Below are positions 26,101-38,100 of a stretch of DNA of 64,000 nt, one piece after another. The notes under the pieces were generated by a model, which did not search any database, was not told the DNA's origin, and worked only from the letters and a program-made list of their open reading frames with translations. Position numbers and translations under genes: made by a program. How positions within the stretch are numbered: the first letter of the stretch is position 1; each line of letters opens with the position of its first letter. The stretch is from Gnetum montanum (lineage: Eukaryota; Streptophyta; Gnetopsida; Gnetales; Gnetaceae): positions 225,604-289,603 of the forward strand of contig MNCI01011917.1 of NCBI GenBank assembly GCA_015680685.1, written 5' to 3'.

Positions 26101-29100
26101 CCACAAACAATAAGTACAAAAACAGACCTGTTACTATCCAAAATGGCCTGAATAGATGGAATATTCACAAACAGGGGAGATCTATCCCTTAAAGCATAAC
26201 CGACCATACCAATCATGTAGTTATGCCAAAAACAAGTTGAATCGAGAAAAGGGAAACAACAAAAAACAAATACTTCCTATTATCTGATACGCCCAACCAC
26301 CAAATCTAGGTAACAAGCAAAATAGGGAAAAACAATTCACCAACTAAACAACCCCATGGGTCAAGAATTAGGCATTGCAAAAAGAAGGAAAATTGTGATC
26401 ATATAGAAAAATCATTACACCATTGTTCTCCTGGCTGAAAGCCTCATGTACAGCTATGAGATATTTGAAGTTGTCTACTTCTATTGGGTTTTTGTCCAAA
26501 AGACAAGCAAGTGAGAATTTTTTCATCACCGTGTGTATCTGACTAAGAGTGGCGTCATTGGTGATCCCTCGTTGACGAACTTGAAAGAATCCTAAGTCTA
26601 AAATGTTGTTGCGGGGCCACTCTCCATTTTAACCCTATGTTGCACCAATTTCTAAGCCACTTCCTAGTTTGCCTTCTGTTCAACAGGGTCTACAGGATTT
26701 TCCAGTGGCATAAAATTCAGATTCTGTTTTAGGTTACCTTCCTGGCTTCAGATGCCTTCCAAACATTTCCAGCAACCCCAAGAATCATCACCACCACAAG
26801 CTGAAATATAAATATGGCTCCAGTTAGCTTGTCAATCATTGCATCAACAGCAGTGAGTTTGGGTTCTGGCAATCCCCGACTCATTCCCAACTTTGTTTCA
26901 TTTCCTGAAAGCCATATCACATAAATTATCCAGTTATGTAACATACAAAACCATAACCCACCTTCAACTATGTCATCTAAGTCATTGAAAAAACAAATGA
27001 AAACAGAAGAATTAAAACCCAGGGAATCAACCAGTATAAACAGCAACTCCACATGCCCACTCTGTGTTCCTTAAATAACAGGATTGCAGCAAAGTGTTGT
27101 TTACTGTCAGAGGACAGACATCATTGTCTATGAAGGGAGGAAACAATCTCAAATTGGCATCAAATCTTGTTATATCTTTGTCTGGACCTGGACACTCAAT
27201 GACACCCTGCCATTAAATAATGCAATAGGTGAAATAAACACAATTCATGCTCAAATAAATCCAACAAAATTACATAACTAAAAGACTATAAACGTTACCT
27301 TGATTCGATGCAGAAGGTCAGGAGTCAATCCAACACAAGGTGGTGGTATGATCCGTGTCTTGAGATCCGTTTCACCATCCAATGCTGCGGTCTACAAATA
27401 AAACATGAAGAATCATGCCAATTGTTATTTATATTTCATGAAATGATATTGCATAAAATAGACGATGCCAAAATATAAGGAAAAGTAAATATTAAAGAGT
27501 CCAGTGCAAAAGGTAAGGCTGGGGCTATAAAGGTAAAACTATTACTATTGAATAGGAACATAAGACTAATACTGAGGTTGACAAACATTAAGGACGTAAA
27601 GAGTTACATGTAGAATGTATCGAAAAGAAACAGAGTTTCCCTTTCTTCTGGACCAAATAACTGGGTGAAGGAATCATTGGGCTGTTCAGTTAAGATGAAG
27701 CAACCTACAGCAGCAATTCTTCAGAAGACAAAAGTGCATTGTTCATTATTGGGATGCTGAAGAAATGCCAGGTGGCCCTCTAGCAACAGCATCCAGCAGA
27801 TGAGGCATGGCATAACAAAAGTACGATGCAAAAGGAGGAACTGGACGAGGTAATTGTCAAATGCTGGAAGGAACCTCAATCTGAAATGGACCTGGATATA
27901 TCAAATGTAAGTCCCTCCAATTGCCCCCTGACAAGGGTCACCAACTATTGAAAGAATAATCTGAAATGGACCTGGATATATCAAACGTAAGTCCCTCCAA
28001 CTGCACCCTGATAAGGGTCACCAACTGTTGAAAGAATTGCAGGAAGAAAGGCAGGGTGAGCTCAAGAGACTAAATCAAGCACATGCTTTCGTGAAGGACA
28101 AGGAGGAGGAGAAAACGATGGACTTACTTACTCCCCAGAGAAATTAAAGAATTTTGCGGTTGTGCCTTCCTACCATTTCCTAAAGATGCGATTTAGATTT
28201 TATCAATAAGCGAAGGGAGAGAGTTCACAGGTTTTGGGTTTTAAGGGTCATACGGGCTTTTATATTCCTATGAACAAAGGGATGGGCAGGTCACTGTTTA
28301 CCCCATTATTTTGTTTTCCTTGCGGCTTATGATGTAATCGATATAAGGGCTGGAATTCAACCCCTTCTGTCTTTTTAATGGTATGAGTTCTGTGCTCATA
28401 GTGCATTTGTAAACTCTTTCCTGTTAATATAAATCTGACCCTCCCCTCAAAAAAACTGTAAGTTCAAAACATTGCATGCTCTCTAAAAAATACCGAGGGC
28501 GGTATCCAATGATATTTACAAATAGTAATCATTAAACAGTAATATCCCATATTTGGAGAAAGCTAATAGCCATTAAATTAAAGAAATTGGACCAGCGTTA
28601 TGACTAGTTTGTTAACGAAACTTTTATTTTTAAAAAAATTGAATAAAGATACCTCCAAAATCTGAAGTGTTGTTGGATAATTTTTCTCAATAATTTCCAG
28701 AAATTCATTTTATTTTCTCTTCATATTGCAGAGAAAGAAAAACAAAATATTTCTAATATTTTGAAATGTAAATCAGCTAGTATCCTAAGCAAATACTTCG
28801 GTATCCATCATTTCTTGGAAGGAATAAAAAAACAATTATTGTTTGGAGTGTTGGAGAGAATATTTGCTGTTAGATTCCAATTATTTCAGTCATCTTCAGT
28901 CAGTTCCACTATATTCAATTTCACGTTTGTCAATATTCAAGGAGGTACTTGAACAATTAAAAAAATTTTACTTGTGAAATGTCTCTGACAGCATCCTTCC
29001 ACCTCCTGGAATGTGATGAATTTATTATCCATGAGAACGGGATGTATCTCAGATTAAAAAAATTTGAATTATTTAACTATGGTACCCTTCAAAAAGCTCG

Positions 29101-32100
29101 AATGGAGTATTATAAATGTCCAAATGAAAATATGATGTGAAAGAAAGCAGTGAAAGAAAATGATGTAGTAATCATAAAGAAGAATATCTAAAAGGACTAT
29201 ATATTGTTGCTTCAACAATATGGTATGGAATTGAAAATGTGCATACAACGATGCAATATCATTGTACAAAATCTGATGATAGTAAGATTTTGTTAAGGCA
29301 AAATTAAAATTTTGTATCATAGATTGCTTAATAAAACAGTGATGAATGATGGTTAGTAGATTTTGTTTTACAAAAATATTTGCAATGATGGTAATCATAT
29401 CCTGTAATTGCTTGTATTGAGAATAAAGTTTAGGCATCCAGAAATCAACATCTTATACTGTCAAAAGCTTTATATGGTTTGGAAAAAGCTCAGACTTAGC
29501 TTGGTGGAACACAAACAAAGAAAAACAATTGCAGGAATTTACTGGCGCATGCAATTTTTGAAATTTACAAGCAATCAAATCACCACTGAAACAACCTAGA
29601 CACAATTTGGTAGTTGACAGTAAAAAGTAAGGAAGAAAATTGGAATTTTCCTACCCATGTCTTTGATACTAGCAAGATTAAAAGGGTTGTGAGTAAAGAT
29701 TAGGAATGGGTGGATGCCATCAGGGTGATAATTCCAATGCTTATTGTTTTTTCATGGAATGAAAAATGATGTAATAGACTTTGATCAAGATTCTTAGTTG
29801 AACTCAAAGATCCCAACTTCTGGCTCCATACAAAATTTTTCATAAATAAAGTCTCCCTTTTACATGTTCCAAAAGAAAACCTAATATTTAAAACTTCAAT
29901 GCCTTTGTCCAAAAGAGACCACTCCCAAAAGAAATCAGCACCTTCCTCACTTTCCTCCATTTGCAGTCTTTACATTCATTGATATTCGTGGCTTATAATA
30001 TTCATTAAAATCTTTCACTCACGGTATTCATAATTAGAGCATACGTTGCAGTAAATTATGATAAGAAATAGCTAGAGTAACTATGGCCTGCACATATTTG
30101 GCTTTTTGTTGTGTTCTTACAATGGAGATCGATACAAAAAGCCAATGAGAGGTGGCTACCTTGGTCATCTTGTTATCTAACAAGTATTATGCAGGCAAGA
30201 GATTCCAAGTTTGTGTCACACTTTTGTTGAGTATCGTGTAGTGTAGAAGTTGTTTTCTCCTACTTTGAATAATTTTTAAAAAAAAGTTGTTTGGGTTAAT
30301 ACCTTTTTTTAATCATTAAAAGTTTTTTATTATGTAATGTTTTTTAAAAAAATAAAAAAAATTTCTAATAGTTAGTCGTCAGTTATGATGAGTTTAACTC
30401 AGTCATGTTGAGTTTAACTCCCAGTTGAGTTTGTTTTTTTTTTTTTTTAATAAAAGCAGTTAGAAGAGCTGCCTTATTGTGCGAAAAAAGCCTGATGTAA
30501 TGTTTTTTCAAAAATAATGGAAGAAGTTATCAGTTCTCATATTTCTCAAGTTTTATTCCAGTTTTAATTTTTTTTCAGAGTGATTTTTCCAATGATCTGA
30601 TTTTCACAGTTAAGTTTCTTAATTTCTTATCCTATCCACTGTGCTTATTCCAACAATGTTCTAGCCAAGTCACCAAAGTATCATGTTGGCTATGTGTCTT
30701 AGGGTACACATGGTCAAACAGTTTCAAGTTCTGAACATGAAACACCCAACGCCCCACTAAAATATGTATCAATGGAAGGACATGATCATAAACTATCACA
30801 TGATTGCTTGTACCAAAATATTACATATATAATCTTAATCAAGAGTAACTTGTTAACAAGTAAAAAGAAAAATATGCAGACAAAAATTTTAAAAAAATAA
30901 GAAAACAAATAAACATGATTCATCTCTGAAACTTTAAGTTCAAAAGCATGCTGGAAGATAAACTAGTAACATTTTCTATCAAGGCAGAGTGCACTTCTTA
31001 CTAAACTAGAAAAAATAATTTACACTAATAACTTGTAAACAAATTAAGGAAAACATTTAACACATACCTCTACAAAACAAAAACCTTGTCCATCAGATGT
31101 ACCAAGAACAACAAGATCACATGGCACTTCATCATTTTCACGAAGCCATACTAAATCACCAACACGGATATCTTGAGCTTGGATCTGAAAATACATGAAA
31201 ATAGGACCATGAATCAGCTGATTTTCTAATTCTCTAAAGTGACCATTACAGTTCTATAAATCCTTGCAATAAGCAGAAAAAAGTGTACATTAAATATTTA
31301 TGTTTTAAATACATCAATAAAAAGGATACTTTGATTTATTTAGATGCTTCAAATTTCTCTAGTACCTCAGAGGGGAGTTTCAAGACCTGTTATTTCTGTA
31401 AAACCCACCTCCAGCAGGATAGCCAGTCCTGCAATACTTCTCTGCCAAGCAGGAGCTCGGTGGTTGAGAGCAGCCCTCTGCATCGGAGGACTATGACATG
31501 CCTTCTTTGCAAACAGGGGTGAACAAAGGGGCCAAACCACACAAAAGTTTTCTTTCTGAGGCTAATGCTGAAAAAGTCCTCGAAAAACAGGTTCCAAAAT
31601 GCCTCCAAATTCTAGAGCAGCAAGTTCATCAAGAGGTAGATGAACAAATTCATGATATTGAGGCTGCAACTAAGCATGCAGCGCAGGACTTCACTGATGC
31701 GAAGATTTACCAGATCACTGAACAGGTTTTAGAGAAGCTAAAAAAGGAGGCTGAGGCACATCATGCTATCAAAGTGAAGCATCTGCGACTCCACATATGA
31801 AGGGAATTGCAGGAGGCAAGGCCAGCTGAGGCGCACAAAAGACAGGAAGAAAAACTCACACAACAAGAGGAGAATAGCAAGATGCTATGAATAACTAGAT
31901 AAATGTCATGCCAAGAAGGTTACAAGCACTAAGGCTAGGAGGAAAATTCGAGAAGAGATCCGTCGGAGAGAACAAGAATAGTCGGAAAGGTTGGAAATAA
32001 AGCAGCAACACCACGCCGCTGTCCAAGACTCCATGGAGCACTGTTTATCAGGTGGTAAGTACCCCTATATTGTTTTAGGCGTCAATTGTAAGTCCTCCAA

Positions 32101-35100
32101 CAAAAAGATTAAGCTCATGACTTTCCAGCAGGCCACATTGCTCCATCCAGATAGGACCCCTCACCTCAAGCTTGAGGAAGTTCGATGTAGACAGGAAGAT
32201 CTTCAGTGGCTAAATGAAGACTGAATTTATAAAATTCCTGGAAGATAGGGCTATCGTTAATCATGTGCATGCAGATCTAAGAACCCATTGTATTTTTTAT
32301 TCTCTTCCTTTTGCTTGATGGGGCCTCTGTCTTTCGTTTTTTTGTACATGGGTTCTGTTGCAGGAGTTTTGGTTTCTGGGGTTGTACAGGTTAGGTTGGT
32401 AACATGTGTTTTGTGATAGGCAAACATTATGTTCCTTCCAAACTTCTAGCCTGCTCAACTACAGTTTCCCTCTTGGGTTATTGTTCTGGGTTTACTATTT
32501 CATAATTTGAAAATCGGAGTGACCTATTTCCCTTTCTTTGTAATCTATTTTCTGTTAATACATCCCAGCCTTTTCCCAAAAAAAAAAGAACAGAAAAAAA
32601 AACAGTTAAGGGAAAAAAAAAGAAAAAAACCCTAAAAATACATTCAAGTGTGCTATAATAGGCTCATCCCCATAATCATGTATCTATCAAAGATTATGGT
32701 TGTTCAAAACGCTAAACTGTTGTACAAGAAGTTTCACCTGTTGCAGACATGATTTTCTTTTGTTGCTACCGTAATTAGAAGAGCAAAGGGCTAGCCATTA
32801 TTAGTAGAATCTCATTTCAAGTCACTCAACATCCTTAGTGGCTCAACGCAATTTGGGATTTTCAAGTGTATTTATCGGTAACAAACTTTTATGGATCCCA
32901 AAAGACAGAGGATAGAATCCAAGCCATAGCCAATATGGTAGATGAAGTTCAAGATAGAGACAGATGGATTATAATAGGACACTTCAATCAAAAGTTCTAC
33001 CACTAGGAGAAAAAAGGGAGAAAAGGTAATGTCATTAAGGGCTGGTGGAACAGTTCAGCATTAAAATCTAAATAATATGCAAGCTTACCAGTCAATGGTT
33101 GTATTTTCACATTGACAAACCAAAGGAAAGCTTTGACAATGGTGTTGAATTGCTCAAGAAACTTTTACAGGACCAGCATCCGCTACTGCTAGGACTGGAC
33201 CATGTAGCATCCGATCATAGGTCCATGCTTGCTTATGTTAGGAAATAACTCCCCCTAGAAAACCTCATTCAAATTGAAAAGACTATGGCTAGAACATCTA
33301 ATGAGTATAGCTAAGGCAAAGCAAGTGTAAGCAAATTACTCCCCCAAGCATGGGATCAAAGAAACTAGCAAGCTCATGACCAAATAGATAACAAATGGGT
33401 GAATATTCAAACATCATTTTTTCAGTCACACAGCCCACTTGAGACCCGCAAGCATGGGATCAAAGAAACTAGCGAACTTATTATTAAATAGATAGGAATA
33501 GGTGAAAAGTCCAACATCGTTTTTTTGGTTACGCAGCCCACTTAGTTTGCTCATAAACGAGCAGAGCATCATACCCACCAGAAACAAACAAAACCTTACA
33601 AAAGATAAGATGCCCTACATAAACCTCCTGCACCGTATAATCAGCCAACCATCCTCAAGCGCCAACTTCCGGATGTCTCTACTGCCCTTGTATTCACAGT
33701 TTCCCATCACAATCATCAATCTTGTTTTACCCTTTGTGTTGCAGTGCATTATGCAAATGACTTATTTTTTGTCTTTCGTAAACCATCCGGAGTGACCAAA
33801 ACTAGGAACTTTATTTTGAGAGTTGAGAAGCTACTTGTAACAGGGACATTACTTGGCAACCCTTAAGAATTCCTTAAATAGATGCAGAACAAACTCCAAA
33901 AGGTGGAGTTAAGGGATCAGTTCCAAAAGATTTAGCGTGTAGAAGAAATGAAGCAAACTGTTATTCAAAACTCACCCTCCCCCTGCAGCTACAACAGCTT
34001 CAGCAGGATGGGTAACCTACCAGAGAAAAGATAAGCAATTAATTGGCTAAGAAAAGGAGACAAACATACTCAGTTCTTCTTTCAAACTGCATGAGTCAGC
34101 AGGTATATATATAATATCGTATCTCAAGATTGAGGGAGAAAGTATAAGGGATCACAGTCAAGTTCGAAATTCCCTGGAAAGATAATACAAGTCCGTATGG
34201 AAAAAAGGTAATATCTCCTTGAATGTCAATATCACGAAGTTGAAAGACCAAGAAGTCAATAAGCAAGTGCTTAGACGTAATACAATGGATGAAGTTTGGA
34301 AGGCAGTTGCTTCAATGAAGAATAATAAGGCCCATGACCTCAATGAATTGCCAGTAGAAATTTTCACAATCCTTTTTCCAAGAGTTAGCCCCTAACCTCA
34401 CAGATGCAATCAACGGATGTTTCTAAGGAGAGAAATAAAAAAGAAGATAAACTGTACCAAAGTTGTATCAGTACGAAAGAAGAAGGACCATTGTCGCTAG
34501 ATTAGTGCAAACCGATCAGAGGGTTACTGTTTTCAGTCAGGATACACGACAGAAAGAAGAAGTGATGTCGCACAATTTTCTTTTTTTTAAGAAAAACCTG
34601 TATGTAGGTAAATATGAGAACTGATACAACCAGTGAGTTATGGTGCAGAATGAAGTAAGTTAGAAAGGTCCAATGCTAAATAAAGTACAGGGGAAAAATA
34701 TGGTGGATTCATATGTTCGAGTTCAGCTATTCATGATAATGAAAAAGAAAACAATTTTGGTAAATACTAACAGTACAAAATACAAATATAAAGATTAACT
34801 TTTATAATGTATAGCAGAAAGTAGTATAGTATTGGAGAGATCCAAGAAGAAAACAAATACCTGTGTCTTAATTCCTTTTTTCACAACCCATACGTTCTTT
34901 TCATTTGCTTGTTTATCAGAAATATATCTGTTGTAATCATCCCAGGCCTCTTTTGAAGCGGAAACTGCAAAAATGAAAAGAAGCGGACCCCATGTGCTCG
35001 CTGGATTGACTGGGGTAATAAGAGGCCATAACTGGAGGCATGCAATCAGTAAAAAATATTTGTTCATGCAACGGCTGAAGCAAGACAAGAAAATTTATGA

Positions 35101-38100
35101 TCAGAAAATTGTGAAACAAGATTATACTATTGGTAGGGATTAGTTCAAATGCATTTCATCAAATTAACTAATAATATAAGGATCTAAGAGGAATGAAGGA
35201 AAATCAAAAAGAATAATCTACCCATGCAAAACCAACAGAAGCATCAATTTTGATCATTAAAATAGGACTACTTTTTTCAAGATTTTAAGGCTATTGTATT
35301 ACATCCATATACCATAAGTAATCTATAGTTTTAGAAAAACCTCAACCAAAAATAGGGAAGAGGAATCATTTGGATATTCACTTTAAGGATTGCATATGAA
35401 TAAATATTGTGTATAAAACATTACATAAAAACAGCAAGCCCTTTGTAAAGAAGTTATGTTTAATGTGAAGAACTAATGATAATTGACAGATATGGAAAAT
35501 GAGAGATTGTTATAACTGATATGAAACACACAGAGAACAACGTTTTCATACATGATCATATGTATATACCATTCATTTTCAGAAAAATAACTAAATGTCA
35601 AGAAATCAGTGGGTTCCACTAAACCATGAATGCAAGTAAAGAAATTATCTAATGATGGTTCCACATTTCTCCGCACCCCAAAAAGGCCATACATAACAAA
35701 ACCACCTTGTATTAATGTAGAATCACATTTATTGGTGGCACTTTGTATCCTGTAATGTTTTTAAAATGTATACACAAGTTGAACCAAAAAAAGACCAGAA
35801 AAGACATGGGAAAAAATAATTGAAGATGATTTAAAGAAACTGCACATAAAGAAAGATCTATGCAGCAAAGATTTAGCTCTCCATAGAGGGGAATGGCAAA
35901 AAGGAACTCATGTAGCCAACTCCATTTTATTGGGACAAGGTTAGGATGATAATGACACAAGTTGAACCATTTCATGTTTGTATACATAATCAAAATGCTC
36001 ACCAAACAAAGCAAAAACAAAAAGACTGACAAAAAATATTATGCAACACAAATTCTAAAAAGAAAAAGATCCATGAATCCAGTCTCGACTGCAACATGAT
36101 TCTGAAGTCAAGCTCCCATATAGGTGCATCTACCTCCCACAAGTGGCCCTTCAGCCACTCAGCATCTCAATCTAAGCAGCCAACTTGGCTTCCCAAGTGT
36201 TGTTGGCCAACCCCAAACACCATTACACTTGTCGCCTTTCACCAACACAATTATATTTAAGATCACCTTAGATCTTAGAGACTTTGTTTGCGCCTAAGTG
36301 TATTTACAGCCCCCGACATTTACATTTTTAGACTACAAAATTATATTCCATTTTGTCCCCAAAATAAAGGTCTTATGGACCCATCAAATTATTGCTTCAG
36401 TTGTTCCTTCTGATTTTATTAATGATTTTTCTAAAACAAATTTTAACAAACTGAGAGCAATGTGCTGCACATTGCCCACCTTTAAGGAAATAAAGAGCTG
36501 GTGCATCTACAGTCCCAGTATGCAAAACCTCTGGACTGGGCATTGCCCTTGCTATGCTATCTAGTTAACATTTTATTTATTTAAACAGTTTTTAAAAAAA
36601 TAACTAAAACTGAAACTGTTTTTAATTATGTCCAGACATTATAGACTAGTTCGGCTTCAACAATTTTTGCATGATGTGCGCATATCTTAGTGCCCTATTG
36701 AGTCCAAACCTATGACTTAAGGTGTGTGACTTGTTGGTTAAAGCATGAGGATGCAAGCCATATGTTTTAACTAACCAGTCACACATCTTGATACTTTTGA
36801 ACGATACTTCTGTGGAAAAGTAGCTTCATTAATGCACTTAAACAGTATTCAGATCTGCTCATGTATAACAAACACAAGAAGGTATGACAGCCTGAAATAG
36901 AAACGCACCGTATTTAAAAAATACACAGAAAGATCCCAGATTTTTAGATCCTTCATTTAATTAACATATGCTTTGTGTTAAGCCAAACCAATTATAAAAG
37001 TTGGCAATTCCTTTAAAATTTATACTGCACAAATTATAGACGCAGAAACTGTCAACTTTCAGAACCTTCACATAACATCATGGTTGTGATTTGTGACTGT
37101 ATTTGTGACTCTATTTGTTCAGATTCAGTTGTCATGTGTTTTACTGTTTTTAATAAAACTTGTGTTCTTATCCTCTATATTCACCGTAGACACAACCGAT
37201 TGAGTATCCTATGGGTTTTCTGAACTTGCTGGCTACCTGACTAAGATTTGTGTTCAAACTCAGCCACTTGTAGACTTGGCAATGTGCTTAGTTTGATAAT
37301 TTGACTACTTTTTCCAATTTATTAAAAATTAGTAGGACTGAATCTTTATGAATAGCCATTAAGATCAGGGAATGTTATGGTGATTAAAAGGAAAAAAACA
37401 TTCAAATTGCTGATGCAAAGTGCTGCCATTGCATAAAACTTTCTAGACTTTCCCAATTTCTTTTGGTACTTGAAATCATTAAAGCTGATCCTAATAATTA
37501 GTTAAAAATATTGATTCTAATATCGTTTCTTCTTTTTTTCTTTTTATTTTTTGAGAAAATATTCGGGAGTATATTACTGAAATATAGTACAGGAGATTAC
37601 AAATCGTGGGTCATCAGCAATGGCCCTCAATGGATGGGAAAGAATCCCCAAAGTCACAAAATAATTCAGTACCCCAACAGTCATGCTAAACCCAAGAAAC
37701 AAAACCAAAGTCGAAAGGGGGGGAAGCGCCCTCCCCCAAACCACAAAAAAGGGGCAGGAGTGCCCCCCAACCCGAGGGGGCACCAAGACAGAATGGGAAA
37801 AGAAGGGGGGGCAACCTTCGACAGTGCCGGGGGGGAGGGAGGGGGGCCGAGCATCGTCCACAATCCAAGACAACCCCCCCACCTAGGGGTTCATCGGCAG
37901 CCGATGGCAAGCACAGTGTGGGCGCTCCAGCTCATGGAGAAGGTCCAAGGTGTTTCGGTGGTCTTCGGTGTCCATGAAGCTGGCCGCCTGTTGGATACCT
38001 TGCATGGCCAACTCCCACCTATTCCGGTCCGCCGGCGAAGCTCCCGCATCAGGATGAAACCACGCCGAGGTTCGGCAGATATGGCGCCTGAGTCACCCCA

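Noticed and set aside
29069-29437. 122-codon minus-strand frame as a gene
   Set aside because: AT-driven composition (Ile, Tyr, Phe, His) and no domain; intronic.
31991-32224. Stand-alone host DnaJ gene at LINE B4
   Set aside because: The HPD segment follows a broken coiled-coil frame and ends in a LINE-type A-tail, with sister copies nearby, so it is a transposon remnant.
27392-34860. Equal lengths of introns 2 and 3 (3,676 bp) as a duplication
   Set aside because: Their contents differ (LINE B4 and D2 in one, B5 and AT-rich DNA in the other); coincidence.
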